NCBI RefSeq assembly: GCF_015667585.1
Contig: NZ_JADPEG010000018.1
Location: 1-64,000, forward strand
Direction of reading: 5' to 3'
Origin: Clostridium sp. D33t1_170424_F3
Lineage (GTDB): Bacteria > Bacillota > Clostridia > Oscillospirales > Acutalibacteraceae
Length of the DNA: 64,000 nt
Part shown: positions 11,544 through 23,663 of the stretch, in pieces
Numbering within the stretch: the stretch's first letter is position 1
Layout: each line of letters begins with the position of its first letter
Translations under genes and position numbers: made by a program
Notes under the pieces: model-generated
The model's input: the letters and a program-made list of their open reading frames with translations, nothing else
What the model was told of the DNA's origin: nothing
The model's database searches: none

Positions 11544-11963
11544 CTACTTTTCCCACTCGGATTGAGAAGTGCGGCCTTCCATCTGAAAAACCGTCTGGAA
11601 CAGCATCGCGCCTGCCAGCGTATTGAGGACGGCGGTAAACGACTGGTCGGCAGGCGTCACAGCAGGATATAAAAAGCCGAACGGTACAATCCAGAAGCAT
11701 CCGCACAACAGCAGGAATAAAACGAAATGTACAGTAGAAAAGCGCCGGATGCGCGGGCTTCCGTGTGTAACGAGAAGACACAGAATAAACCCGAAGGCGA
11801 TTTCTGTGACGAACATGAGGCACCAGCGAAGAAAGGCCCATTTGGCTTCATAGCGGAGCCCGTAAAGACGCTGAAAATGGAAGAGCAGTTTTGACCGCAG
11901 CACAGCGCTGACAGTCAGCAGCGCGGCGGATGAAACAGGAAAAAGCCATTTTCTCACGTTCAT
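11544..11963 (-). CDS. Four-helix membrane protein, unknown function
   Basis: A 139-aa integral membrane protein with about four hydrophobic segments (near residues 9-25, 45-68, 78-98 and 108-125) and no enzyme motif. ATG 11963 is preferred over one six codons upstream, because GGGGGA lies 7 nt before it. Last gene of a four-gene minus-strand cluster of small membrane proteins that begins with a tiny leader ORF at 13020. Function unknown. Confidence 0.65.
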   Translation of the reverse strand: MNVRKWLFPVSSAALLTVSAVLRSKLLFHFQRLYGLRYEAKWAFLRWCLMFVTEIAFGFILCLLVTHGSPRIRRFSTVHFVLFLLLCGCFWIVPFGFLYPAVTPADQSFTAVLNTLAGAMLFQTVFQMEGRTSQSEWEK

Positions 11964-12015
11964 AGGTAGTTCCCCCAACAAAAGGATGCTGACGAAAGAA
12001 AAGCGGTTAAGTGAT

Positions 12016-12294
12016 TTACAATGTTCTGAAATATCGTACGATCAAAGCGCCGACGATCAGGATAAAACTGATCGTCATATTCCTGGCAAATTTTTTCAGG
12101 AAAGACCGGTCTGCAACCGACTGATGGTTTCTCTTTGCCCGCAGAAGCTGAATCCAATTGGGAAAATACTCCATGATATTAACAATTAGTATAGAAATAA
12201 CGGAAAACCAAAGGCTGTATGCTTCTGGAAGCGTCCAATTGGCGAATACCAGAATAGCGGCAACAAGAAAGGGAACGATTCGGTCAACTGTCAT
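12016..12294 (-). CDS. Small membrane protein, unknown function
   Basis: A 92-aa protein with three hydrophobic segments: residues about 5-24 (IVPFLVAAILVFANWTLPEA), 26-46 and 72-88, plus a basic loop (LLRAKRNHQSVADRSFLKKF). No family recognised. It lies third in the cluster, 53 bp from the gene before and 28 bp... downstream of the 101-aa membrane protein in the order of transcription, so probably co-transcribed with it. Confidence 0.6.
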   Translation of the reverse strand: MTVDRIVPFLVAAILVFANWTLPEAYSLWFSVISILIVNIMEYFPNWIQLLRAKRNHQSVADRSFLKKFARNMTISFILIVGALIVRYFRTL

Positions 12295-12321
12295 AAAAGT
12301 ACCCCCTTACAGCCCGAGCGG

Positions 12322-12609
12322 TCAAACCGCCGGGCGGGTTGCAATTATGTATGCGGCATAAGCGCACATAAACATGACATAAATAAAATAGAAAATCATT
12401 TTCCACTTGTTGCCCCGTGTCCGTTCCGTTTTCCAGTCCCTATAGGAATCGGTCAGGATAGCTGAACTGGAACACAGAACAAAAGCAATCATCAAAAGCG
12501 TGCGCATCCAGTGCTCAACATCTAAAAAGAAATACGCAAGCAGGAAGAACAGGCTTGTCAGGCTTGCCACGACTTTTGGTAAGAGTGAGAGGACCTTTTT
12601 ACGTTCCAT
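12322..12609 (-). CDS. Small three-helix membrane protein, unknown function
   Basis: A 95-aa protein with three predicted membrane segments (about residues 9-28, 36-50 and 71-88) and a basic cytoplasmic loop (SYRDWKTERTRGNKWK). ATG 12609 is chosen because TTAGGAGGAATTC lies directly before it. Second structural gene in the small-membrane-protein cluster. No homologous family recognised by eye. Confidence 0.62.
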   Translation of the reverse strand: MERKKVLSLLPKVVASLTSLFFLLAYFFLDVEHWMRTLLMIAFVLCSSSAILTDSYRDWKTERTRGNKWKMIFYFIYVMFMCAYAAYIIATRPAV

Positions 12610-12645
12610 ATGAATTCCTCCTAACAAAGCGCCGGTTTTGGCCGA

Positions 12646-12927
12646 TTAAGGGGGTGGTTCGGAAGAACCGGAATCAATTCGGATGCGCTGGCCGCAACGA
12701 CGGCAATACAACGGATGGGTTACTGCGTACAGCAGCCGTTCAATGGTGTGAGGCGTTCCACAGTATGGACAACGGCAAAACCGAAACATGAGGATAAAGC
12801 CAATCAGAAGAATTGCCAACGAAAGAGGCCGCAGCCATTTAATCAAAAGAGAAAGCAGGAGCAAGCCCGTACCCAGAAGCAGAAGAGCAAGGATTCTTTT
12901 GAGAATACTTACAGTTAAACGGCGCAT
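12646..12927 (-). CDS. Membrane protein with C-terminal zinc ribbon
   Basis: A 93-aa protein: two closely spaced hydrophobic segments (about residues 12-30 and 34-48) followed by a Cys-rich cytosolic tail, CPYCG near 53-57 and CRRCG near 75-79, spaced as in a zinc ribbon. First gene of the small membrane cluster, preceded by an 18-codon ORF with its own strong ribosome site. The zinc ribbon suggests assembly or regulation rather than transport; function unknown. Confidence 0.65.
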   Translation of the reverse strand: MRRLTVSILKRILALLLLGTGLLLLSLLIKWLRPLSLAILLIGFILMFRFCRCPYCGTPHTIERLLYAVTHPLYCRRCGQRIRIDSGSSEPPP

Positions 12928-12963
12928 CTGTCACCACCCCTCTGACCGTCGTTTCAGTATGCG

Positions 12964-13020
12964 TCATTCGCTTTTATCGCGGGCGCACATGAGATTGTCC
13001 GGTATATCAGAGCAGCCCAT
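12964..13020 (-). CDS. 18-codon leader ORF with strong ribosome site
   Basis: ATG 13020 is preceded by GAAGGAGGCTTTATCCC, one of the best ribosome sites in the window. It opens an ORF of 18 residues, MGCSDIPDNLMCARDKSE, ending with TGA at 12964. It lies 36 nt upstream of the zinc-ribbon membrane protein on the same strand and downstream of a TATACT box. It may be a regulatory leader peptide or a small protein; alternatively the ribosome site is chance. Confidence 0.45.
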   Translation of the reverse strand: MGCSDIPDNLMCARDKSE

Positions 13021-13190
13021 GGGATAAAGCCTCCTTCAAATATTTTCCAGTACAAGATTATTATTTCACATTAAGTATAACAGAGTCTGACGGCTTTGTG
13101 TCTGAAAGTCAATATTTTTTACGAAAAATGTTTCTACGAAGAAAGACGGGCGCATTGCGGAAAAATGCGGCTTTAATATTATTTGCAACA

Positions 13191-13238
13191 GAGAAAGAAC
13201 CCGCCTCAGATTGGATGATCTGAGGCGGGTTCTTTCTC
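13191..13238 (-). terminator. Terminator of mfd (perfect 20-bp stem)
   Basis: 13191-13210 and 13219-13238 are perfect inverted repeats around an 8-nt loop. The hairpin lies just beyond the mfd stop. The T tract on the minus strand is interrupted (TTCTTTCTC), but the stem is exceptionally stable. Confidence 0.85.
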
Positions 13239-13266
13239 TCAAGCTTTATTTTATCATTTTTAACGG

Positions 13267-16200
13267 TTACGCTTTCTTTGCATCCTCCATCACATTGAGC
13301 GCTTCGCCCAGCGTATCCAGCGGCGTCATGTTCGGCCCGAGCTTCACGCTAATATACGGCTTGCCGCCCGCGTTGAGCGTCACGCGCTTTTTCAGCGCGG
13401 AGGTCAGCGCCGCCATCTGCCGCATGTCCTGCGGGTTTTTCAGGCTGAACGTGGGTTTGTACAGCAGCAGGCAGTCGTTTTGCTGCTTGACCTCGCTGAC
13501 GCCGAGGCCGGAGGCCAGGTTGCGCAGCAGCGCCACCTCGATCAGCCCGTTGACGCTCTCCGGCGGCTCGCCGAAGCGGTCGATCAGCTCGTCGGTTACG
13601 TCCAGCGCGTCGTCGCGCGTGCGGATGTCCGCGATGCGGCGGTACACCTCCAGGCGCTGGCTGAGATTCTCGATGTATTTGTCCGGGATGTGCGCCTGAA
13701 TCTGCATATCCACCAGGCATTCCTGCCCGTATTCCTGCACTTCCTCGCCCTTCTCGCGGCGGATCGCCTCGCTGAGCAGCCGCAGGTACATGTCGTAACC
13801 GACCGTTTCCATATGGCCGTGCTGTTCGCCGCCCAGGATGTTGCCCGCGCCGCGGATTTCCAGGTCGCGCATGGCGATTTTGAAGCCGGAGCCGAATTCC
13901 GTAAACTCGCGGATTGCGGAGAGGCGCTTCTGCGCAATTTCCGAAAGCACCTTGTTCGGCGTAAAGGTCAGGTAGGCGTACGCGCGGCGGGAGGAGCGGC
14001 CCACGCGCCCGCGCAGCTGGTGCAGCTGAGAGAGCCCCATGCGGTCGGCGTTCTCGATGATGAGCGTGTTGGCGTTCGGCACGTCCACGCCGGTTTCAAT
14101 GATCGTCGTGCAGACCAGCACGTCGATTTCGTGCTCCAACAGCCTGCGCCAGACCTCGGATAACTCGTTTTCCGCCATCTTCCCGTGGCCGAAGCCGACG
14201 CGCGATTCCGGGATATTGGCCTGAATCCGCGCCGCGGTGCGTTCGATGGTGGCGACGTCGTTGTGCAGGTAATAGACCTGCCCGCCGCGCCGCAGTTCGC
14301 GCCGGATTGCCTCATACAGAACGGCGTTGTCGTGCTCCAGCACATAGGTCTGCACAGGGTGGCGGTCGTGCGGCGCTTCCTCGATGACGCTCATATCGCG
14401 GATGCCGGACATCGCCATGTTCAGCGTGCGGGGGATCGGGGTCGCGGAGAGCGTCAGCACGTCGACATTGCTGCACAGGGATTTCAGCTTTTCCTTCTGC
14501 GCCACGCCAAAGCGCTGTTCCTCGTCGATGATGACCAAACCGAGGTCCTTGAATTTCACATCCTTGCTGACCAGCCGGTGCGTGCCGACCACCATATCGA
14601 CCTCGCCGCGCTTGAGCCGCCGCAGGATTTCCTCCTGCTGCTTCGGCGTGCGGAAGCGGGAGAGCAGTTCAATGCGTACGGGGAAGCCCTCCATGCGTTT
14701 GGTTACGGTCTGGAAATGCTGCCACGCCAGAATAGTGGTCGGCACCAGCAGCGCGCACTGCTTGGAATCGCTGATGCACTTGAACGCGGCGCGCAGCGCG
14801 ACCTCCGTCTTGCCGAAGCCGACGTCTCCGCAAAGCAGCCTGTCCATGGGCGCTTCCCGTTCCATATCGTTCTTGATTTCGTCAATACAGCGGAGCTGGT
14901 CCTCCGTCTCGTCGAACTCAAAGTGGGATTCAAAATCGCGCTGCCACTCGCTGTCCGGGGAAAAGGCGTGGCCCTTGGCCTGCATGCGGTCGGCGTAAAG
15001 CTTGATGAGCTCCTTCGCCATGTCCTTGACGGCGGCGCGCACGCGGCTCTTTGCCTTCTGCCACTCCGCGCCGCCCAGCCGGTGCAGCTTGACGCCGGCG
15101 TCCTCGCGCGGGCCGATGTATTTGGAAACCATGTCCAGCTGGGTGACCGGCACATAGAGCGTGTCGCCCTTGGCGTATTTGACCTTGATATAGTCCTTGA
15201 CCACGCCGTGCATGTCGATCTTGTGGATGCCCTCAAAAACGCCGATACCGTGCGCGGCATGCACCACGTAGTCGCCGGGGGAGAGCTCCGCCAGGCTGTA
15301 AATCTCCTGGCTGTTCTTGGCGCGTTTTGGCTTCTTCTGTCTGGCGGCCAGCAGCCGCCCGTGGGTAATCAAGCCGAAAAACGCCCCCGGCAGGTCCATG
15401 CCCGCGGAGAGCGCGCCGGATGTGACGACCACGGTGCCGCGCTGCACGGTCTGCGGGTGTTCCATATAGTCCGCGGGAAGCCCGGCGGCTTTCAGGTCTG
15501 CCGCAACGGTCCGCGCGCTGCGCTCCGTGCCCGCCAGAACGACGCAGGCCCATTTGTTGTGCAGCATGTTGCGCAGGTCTTCCTCCAACAGCTGGGTGCT
15601 TCCGCCCCAGACGGAGAGCTGCCGCGCCGTGACGCTGACGAGCGTATGGATCGGCGTCTCGTATCCGCCGCGCACAAAGGTGTCCAGATAGATTGCCCGG
15701 TTCTGAAACTGCCCGAGCGCGTAGGTCCAGTCCTCGCTGTAGGAGTCCAGGCCGCGGCAGAGCACGCCCTCCTCCAGATAGTCCTTTAAATCCTCGCCCC
15801 ACTGCCAGGCGGTGCTGCGCGCGCGTTCCTTTACCTTGGCGGCCTCGCTCACGAAGAGCAGCATGTCTTCCGCAAAGTAATCGAACAGTGTGGCGGGAGC
15901 ACTGTACAGCAGGGGATAGAATTTGTCCGCACAGCCGATGTGCACGCCCTGTTCCAGCTTATCCGCCTGCGCGTACAGGACCTCCCTGGCCTTGGGCGCG
16001 GTTTTACCGCGCAGGGAACCCGCCAGCTTTTTGATTTTCTGCGCGAGGACCGCCGGGCTGTCGATCAGCGACTCCACCGCGGGCGCGATCACCAGCTTTT
16101 CCATGTTCTCCGTGCGGCGCTGCGTCTCCAGGTCAAACAGAGAAAGGGTGTCGATGTCGTCGCCCCAGTATTCCAGGCGCACGGGGCTGGCGGCGTCCGG

Positions 16201-16749
16201 CGTGAAGATGTCCAGGATGCCGCCGCGCTGGGAGAACTGCCCGGTGCCGTCGATCTGTGCCGCGCGCTCGTAGCCGCAGGCGACCAGCGCGTTGACCACG
16301 TCCGCCATGGGGATGGACTGTCCGGCCCGGATGGTTACGGTGCGCTTTTGCAGCTCGGCGGGCGGGATGGCGTATTGCAGCGCCGCGTCCATGCAGGCGA
16401 TCACCGCGTCGCACTCGCCGTTCAGGATGCGGGCCAGCGCCTGGATGCGCTGGTGTTCGTACTCGTGGGAAGCGCCCGCCGCGTCGCGGAAGGAGAAGTC
16501 CCGCACGGGGACCGTCAGCGGCCGCATGCCCATCGCGGCGAGGTCGTCGCTCAGCCGCTGGGCTTCGCTTTCGTCTCCGGCAATGACAAAAGCCCTGCGC
16601 TTCTGGTTGGCGCAGAGCGAATAGATGCAGGCAGCCTTGTGTACGCCGGAAAGCCCGTTGACGGCGGCGGGCAGCTGCCCGCCGCGGACGGCCGCGTCCA
16701 GCGTCTTAAATTCCTTGAGGTTGTTCAGGGCGTTGAGAAGAAATTTCAT
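13267..16749 (-). CDS. mfd: Transcription-repair coupling factor Mfd
   Basis: Displaces RNA polymerase stalled at DNA lesions and recruits UvrA. The 1160-aa length is normal. In order: UvrB-homology region (about 1-330), the RNA-polymerase-interaction CarD-like domain ([20 protein letters not shown] near 480), then the RecG-like translocase with Walker [15 protein letters not shown], Walker [18 protein letters not shown], and [11 protein letters not shown]-terminal TRCF domain completes it. ATG 16749 is preferred over one nine codons earlier because GGGGAACGA precedes it. It closes the conserved glmU-prs-pth-mfd cluster. All key motifs are intact. Confidence 0.98.
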   Translation of the reverse strand: MKFLLNALNNLKEFKTLDAAVRGGQLPAAVNGLSGVHKAACIYSLCANQKRRAFVIAGDESEAQRLSDDLAAMGMRPLTVPVRDFSFRDAAGASHEYEHQRIQALARILNGECDAVIACMDAALQYAIPPAELQKRTVTIRAGQSIPMADVVNALVACGYERAAQIDGTGQFSQRGGILDIFTPDAASPVRLEYWGDDIDTLSLFDLETQRRTENMEKLVIAPAVESLIDSPAVLAQKIKKLAGSLRGKTAPKAREVLYAQADKLEQGVHIGCADKFYPLLYSAPATLFDYFAEDMLLFVSEAAKVKERARSTAWQWGEDLKDYLEEGVLCRGLDSYSEDWTYALGQFQNRAIYLDTFVRGGYETPIHTLVSVTARQLSVWGGSTQLLEEDLRNMLHNKWACVVLAGTERSARTVAADLKAAGLPADYMEHPQTVQRGTVVVTSGALSAGMDLPGAFFGLITHGRLLAARQKKPKRAKNSQEIYSLAELSPGDYVVHAAHGIGVFEGIHKIDMHGVVKDYIKVKYAKGDTLYVPVTQLDMVSKYIGPREDAGVKLHRLGGAEWQKAKSRVRAAVKDMAKELIKLYADRMQAKGHAFSPDSEWQRDFESHFEFDETEDQLRCIDEIKNDMEREAPMDRLLCGDVGFGKTEVALRAAFKCISDSKQCALLVPTTILAWQHFQTVTKRMEGFPVRIELLSRFRTPKQQEEILRRLKRGEVDMVVGTHRLVSKDVKFKDLGLVIIDEEQRFGVAQKEKLKSLCSNVDVLTLSATPIPRTLNMAMSGIRDMSVIEEAPHDRHPVQTYVLEHDNAVLYEAIRRELRRGGQVYYLHNDVATIERTAARIQANIPESRVGFGHGKMAENELSEVWRRLLEHEIDVLVCTTIIETGVDVPNANTLIIENADRMGLSQLHQLRGRVGRSSRRAYAYLTFTPNKVLSEIAQKRLSAIREFTEFGSGFKIAMRDLEIRGAGNILGGEQHGHMETVGYDMYLRLLSEAIRREKGEEVQEYGQECLVDMQIQAHIPDKYIENLSQRLEVYRRIADIRTRDDALDVTDELIDRFGEPPESVNGLIEVALLRNLASGLGVSEVKQQNDCLLLYKPTFSLKNPQDMRQMAALTSALKKRVTLNAGGKPYISVKLGPNMTPLDTLGEALNVMEDAKKA

Positions 16750-16843
16750 AAGTCGTTCCCCGTCATAGCGTTTCAAAAAGATTTACGATTTGTTGTATTG
16801 AGAGGTGAATATACAATGCGTCTTGCAGGGTTGGAAGAAACGG

Positions 16844-17452
16844 TCAGTTAAACCGGTTCATCGCCTCGGCGCCTTTCCCGTTGACCAGCAGCCCGGCGGC
16901 CTCCGCCGCGTGGGCGAACACCTCGGAGAGCAGTTCCATCTCCTTGCCGGTGAAGCGGCTCAGCACCCAGTCGGCGAGATCCCACTCCGGGCCCGGCTTT
17001 GCGCCCACGCCCAGCTTGATGCGGGGAAACGTGTCTTTTCCGCTCAAATATATGATGTTTTTCATGCCGTTATGCCCGCCGTCGCTGCCCTTCATCCGGA
17101 TGCGCATGCGGCCGGCCGGCAGGGAAATGTCGTCGAACAGCACAATGACGTGTTCCGCCGGGAGCTTGTAGAACTGCATGGCCTCCTGTACGCTCTGGCC
17201 GGAGAGGTTCATAAAGGTGGAGGGCTTGAGCAGCAATACGCTTTTGCCGCCGACGGTGGCGCGGGCGCACAGGCCCTTGAACTTGAGGCGGTCTATTTTG
17301 ACGCCCGCCTGCTCCGCGATGTGGTCCACCGCCATGAATCCGGCGTTGTGCCGCGTGCCCTCGTATTTGCCGCCGGGGTTGCCCAGGCCGACGATCAGGT
17401 ATTCCACCGGGCCGGTCACAGCCGCCGACCGATTGAACAGATTTTTAAACAT
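16844..17452 (-). CDS. pth: Peptidyl-tRNA hydrolase
   Basis: Releases tRNA from peptidyl-tRNAs dropped by the ribosome. The 202-aa protein shows the family signature near the N terminus, LIVGLGNPGGKYEGTRHNAG, with the catalytic His in RHNAG, KPSTFMNLSGQSV and DDISLPAGRMRIRMKGSDGG. ATG 17452 follows AAAGGAG with good spacing; the longer in-frame start has no ribosome site. It lies between prs and mfd, the same order as in Bacillus. About 95 bp separate it from mfd. Confidence 0.97.
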   Translation of the reverse strand: MFKNLFNRSAAVTGPVEYLIVGLGNPGGKYEGTRHNAGFMAVDHIAEQAGVKIDRLKFKGLCARATVGGKSVLLLKPSTFMNLSGQSVQEAMQFYKLPAEHVIVLFDDISLPAGRMRIRMKGSDGGHNGMKNIIYLSGKDTFPRIKLGVGAKPGPEWDLADWVLSRFTGKEMELLSEVFAHAAEAAGLLVNGKGAEAMNRFN

Positions 17453-17518
17453 GGGGATGCTCCTTTGCCGTACATCGAAAATAGGGGAAAACGGTCGTTT
17501 TCTTTTCACAGAAGAAGC

Positions 17519-17545
17519 AGGCGGGATAGCAAAGCTACCCCGCCC
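17519..17545. repeat. Hairpin between prs and pth
   Basis: GGCGGGaTAGCaaaGCTAcCCCGCC can fold into a stem with one mismatch. It has no T tract on the minus strand, so it may attenuate or stabilise rather than end the prs message. Confidence 0.45.
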
Positions 17546-17583
17546 GTGGATATGTTTGATTCGCAGTGGATAAAGCCGCCGGA

Positions 17584-18540
<957 letters not shown>

Positions 18541-18641
18541 GTTTGCGTTCCCCCTATATTTTGTGTTAACTCTATCACCCCCGGGTGACCCCTGGGGCAG
18601 CTTCCCAAATCAAAGGCGCTGCGGCCGGATTGGCAAATAAA

Positions 18642-19628
18642 TTAGCAGGATGATTGCTGCGTAAAAGGAAGATTGGTTCCGTCCGGAACGTTGCAGTCGG
18701 TCAGCATCGTGCATGGTCCGACGGTGCAGTCGGAGCCGATGCAGGCGGTTCCGCACAATATGGTGTTCGGCAGGATGCGGGTGGAGCGCCCGATTTTGAC
18801 GTCCGGCCCGATGACCACCCCGTCCGTGCAGGGAATCTCCACGCCCTCCAGCATATGGGCGCGCAAAATCCGCCCCCTGGCGATCTCGTTCAGGGAGTGC
18901 AGCTGCAGGCAGTCGTTCGCGCCCAGCACCGCGTCCGGATCGGCGGCGATGAAAGCGCCCGCCCGTTTATTCTGTTCAATCAGCAGACGCACCGCGTCGG
19001 TCAGGTAATACTCGTGCTGCGCGTTGTCGCTGCTGAGGCAGCCCAGGATGGAGAGCAGGTCCTCCGTGCGGAACCAGTACGCGCCGGAGTTGATCTCCCG
19101 CACCGCCAAAGTGGCTTCGTCCGCGTCCTTATGTTCTACAATGGCGCGCACCTGGCCGTTTGCCGGGTCGCGCACAATGCGGCCGTAGCCGGACGGGTCG
19201 TCCAGCTCCGCGGTGATGACCGTAACGGCGCTGCCGTTTTCCAAATGGTCGTCCAGCGCGGCGCGGATGACCGCTTCGCTGACAAACGGCGCGTCGCCGT
19301 TCAAAACCAGCGTGTGGCCGCCGCCCTGCGCGCGCAGGAACGGCTCCGCCATCATCACGGCGTGGCCCGTGCCGCGGCGTTCCGTCTGCAGCACATGGCA
19401 CAGCGCGGGGCCGTCCGGCTTCTGCGCCGTTTCCAGATAGCGCTCCACCTGCTCGTGCAGGTGGCCCGCCACAACGCATACGCGGGAAACGCCCGCGCCC
19501 TCCGCGGCGTCGAGCACCCATTGCAGCATGGGCTTGAAAAGCACCTCGGAGAGGACCTTTGGGTGGTTGGATTTCATGCGCTTCCCCTCGCCCGCTGCGA
19601 GGACGACGGCGCAGGTCTGCTCTGGCAT
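18642..19628 (-). CDS. glmU: UDP-GlcNAc pyrophosphorylase, GlmU lacking the acetyltransferase domain
   Basis: Uridylyltransferase for UDP-GlcNAc, precursor of peptidoglycan. 328 aa against about 450 for full GlmU. The N-terminal nucleotidyltransferase domain is complete: VVLAAGEGKRMKSNHPKVL, RRGTGHAVMMA, LNGDAPF, GYGRIVRD, EINSGAYWF and YLTDAV. After about residue 250 only a few left-handed beta-helix turns follow (VVIGPDVKIGRSTRILPNTI) and the protein ends at TQQSSC, so the CoA-dependent acetyltransferase half is missing. ATG 19628 fits the GGAGGG site; a TTG just upstream is too close. First gene of the glmU-prs-pth-mfd cluster. Confidence 0.88.
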   Translation of the reverse strand: MPEQTCAVVLAAGEGKRMKSNHPKVLSEVLFKPMLQWVLDAAEGAGVSRVCVVAGHLHEQVERYLETAQKPDGPALCHVLQTERRGTGHAVMMAEPFLRAQGGGHTLVLNGDAPFVSEAVIRAALDDHLENGSAVTVITAELDDPSGYGRIVRDPANGQVRAIVEHKDADEATLAVREINSGAYWFRTEDLLSILGCLSSDNAQHEYYLTDAVRLLIEQNKRAGAFIAADPDAVLGANDCLQLHSLNEIARGRILRAHMLEGVEIPCTDGVVIGPDVKIGRSTRILPNTILCGTACIGSDCTVGPCTMLTDCNVPDGTNLPFTQQSSC

Positions 19629-19882
19629 AGGCAAAACCCTCCGGTAATTTTATAGGTTGAAAATGAAGCCTCGGAATATGAAGCTCAGAAAAGGCCGGCC
19701 CGGCGGGCGGCCTGAAAATACGAACGGCCGGACGGCAGGACGCACATCCGGATACTATGCTTATTATCTCATATGTACAGGATTTTTCAAGCGCTAATTC
19801 CGTTTTGTCCGGCGTTTTGTGAAAGTTCATCTGAATTCCAGCGGAAAATTTACAATTATCGGTTGGTTTTATTGAAAAAGAA

Positions 19883-19912
19883 CTGGCAATTGAACGGCTA
19901 ATTTGCTATAAT
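19883..19912 (+). promoter_or_regulatory. Likely ppdK promoter
   Basis: TATAAT at 19907-19912 with CTGGCA at 19883-19888, 18 bp apart (TGGCAA at 17 bp is equally possible). It lies about 75 bp upstream of ppdK. The remainder of the 358-bp gap 19629-19986 between divergent genes holds no gene. Confidence 0.55.
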
Positions 19913-19986
19913 ACAGGTTGAGCAAATAAGTTTGTGACAGAGTGACCTGTGCTCGTCTATTCAATTTTATTAGGAGGTATTGTTAA

Positions 19987-22620
<2,634 letters not shown>

Positions 22621-22668
22621 GAGCAAACGCTCCTGAAATAGCCGCGTTGTAAAACAGCGCGCTGAAAT

Positions 22669-22713
22669 AAAAGGGTCCGTCTCGGAATTGTCATTCTGAG
22701 ACGGACCCTTTTT
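22669..22713. terminator. Bidirectional terminator after ppdK
   Basis: AAAGGGTCCGTCTC pairs with GAGACGGACCCTTT, then TTT. The small Cys-rich gene on the other strand ends exactly at 22713, so the hairpin likely serves both. Confidence 0.9.
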
Positions 22714-22916
22714 CATGTTTCCGGGACATGGTTTGTCAGGTAGGCTTCATCCTGGGGAATCCATTTGGCACATGCCTTCATGGTTGGATGACAATGCCGT
22801 GTGCGGGGCGGATGAATGCAGTGCCCGCAGTGAACATACTGATAACGTCTGTTCCAAATATAGTGCTGCAGGTAATACCCGCAATTTTGGCAGGTTTGTT
22901 TGCTGTCGGCGTCCAT
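22713..22916 (-). CDS. Small Cys/His-rich protein, probable zinc binder
   Basis: 67 aa with MDADSKQTCQNCGYYLQHYI at the N terminus. Further Cys/His residues follow in VHCGHCIHP, HCHP and KACAKW, giving two or more possible metal sites. ATG 22916 is chosen because CAGGAGGTAATGAT precedes it; the longer frame has no site. Similar small Cys-rich proteins are common and uncharacterised in clostridia. Terminates into the ppdK terminator. Function unknown. Confidence 0.7.
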   Translation of the reverse strand: MDADSKQTCQNCGYYLQHYIWNRRYQYVHCGHCIHPPRTRHCHPTMKACAKWIPQDEAYLTNHVPET

Positions 22917-23152
22917 ATCATTACCTCCTGTGTAGTTGTATTTTATTTTGATCGCTATACCGATTATATTTGATATAATAGGAATAACTGATTTTTGACA
23001 CAATTTGTGTCAAAGAAAATGAACGCAGAGACGATGACAAACCACAACAAAAATGGGTAGGCTTTGATAACACAAGTGTAGATGATTTGATTGACCGCAC
23101 GGATGAGAAGAAGCCTTGCCCGCGAAAAGAAAGGGAAAGCGAGTGAGAACCT

Positions 23153-23392
23153 ATGTGGAAAAAGAAATGGACAACGGTTTTCTGTACCGATGACCGGGAC
23201 AAACTCTTCCGTCTGCAAGCCCTGTTGGATGCGGAGGGAATTCCCTTCCATACCGATGATCCAAACGGAGCCAGGGGCGCGCTGGGCGTCCGGACGCCGG
23301 CGGTTCAGCGGGACAACGCCGGCACGCTGCGGGAACTTCTGGTCAGGGAAGAGGACGCGGAACGCGTCCGCGCAGTCATACGGAATTTATAA
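23153..23392 (+). CDS. DUF2007-like small protein
   Basis: 79 aa: a beta strand with VFCTDDRDKLFRLQALLDAE, then GIPFHTDD and a C-terminal EDAERVRAVI helix. This resembles the short alpha/beta domain of DUF2007 (putative signal-transducing protein), which pairs the phrase L...L...GI with a final A...L helix. No ribosome site of high quality (AGGGAAAGCGAG). Single gene with its own terminator. Function unknown. Confidence 0.6.
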   Translation: MWKKKWTTVFCTDDRDKLFRLQALLDAEGIPFHTDDPNGARGALGVRTPAVQRDNAGTLRELLVREEDAERVRAVIRNL

Positions 23393-23434
23393 AGAACGGG
23401 CTTCTCAGTTTTGTCTGAGAGGCCCATTCTTTTT
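23391..23434 (+). terminator. Terminator of the DUF2007-like gene
   Basis: AAAGAACGGGCTTCTCAG pairs, with one mismatch, with CTGAGAGGCCCATTCTTTTT around a short loop, and is followed by T. Confidence 0.85.
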
Positions 23435-23663
23435 GAAAAAAGGCAATATGGCTGAAGGAACGACAAGAATGGCGGCTTTTTTGCCGCAAACCTCCTTTAC
23501 AAAGCGGTCCAGAAAATGGTAAAATATATACCGTATAAATGGATGATTTTATCAACTTTTCTGACGGTCTTCCCCGATCGCCTCTGGACAAGCGTTCAGC
23601 GCGGGAACAGAAGCCGGAAAAGCTGGGAATACCGGCTGAAAACCGGATTATGAGGAGGTAAAC

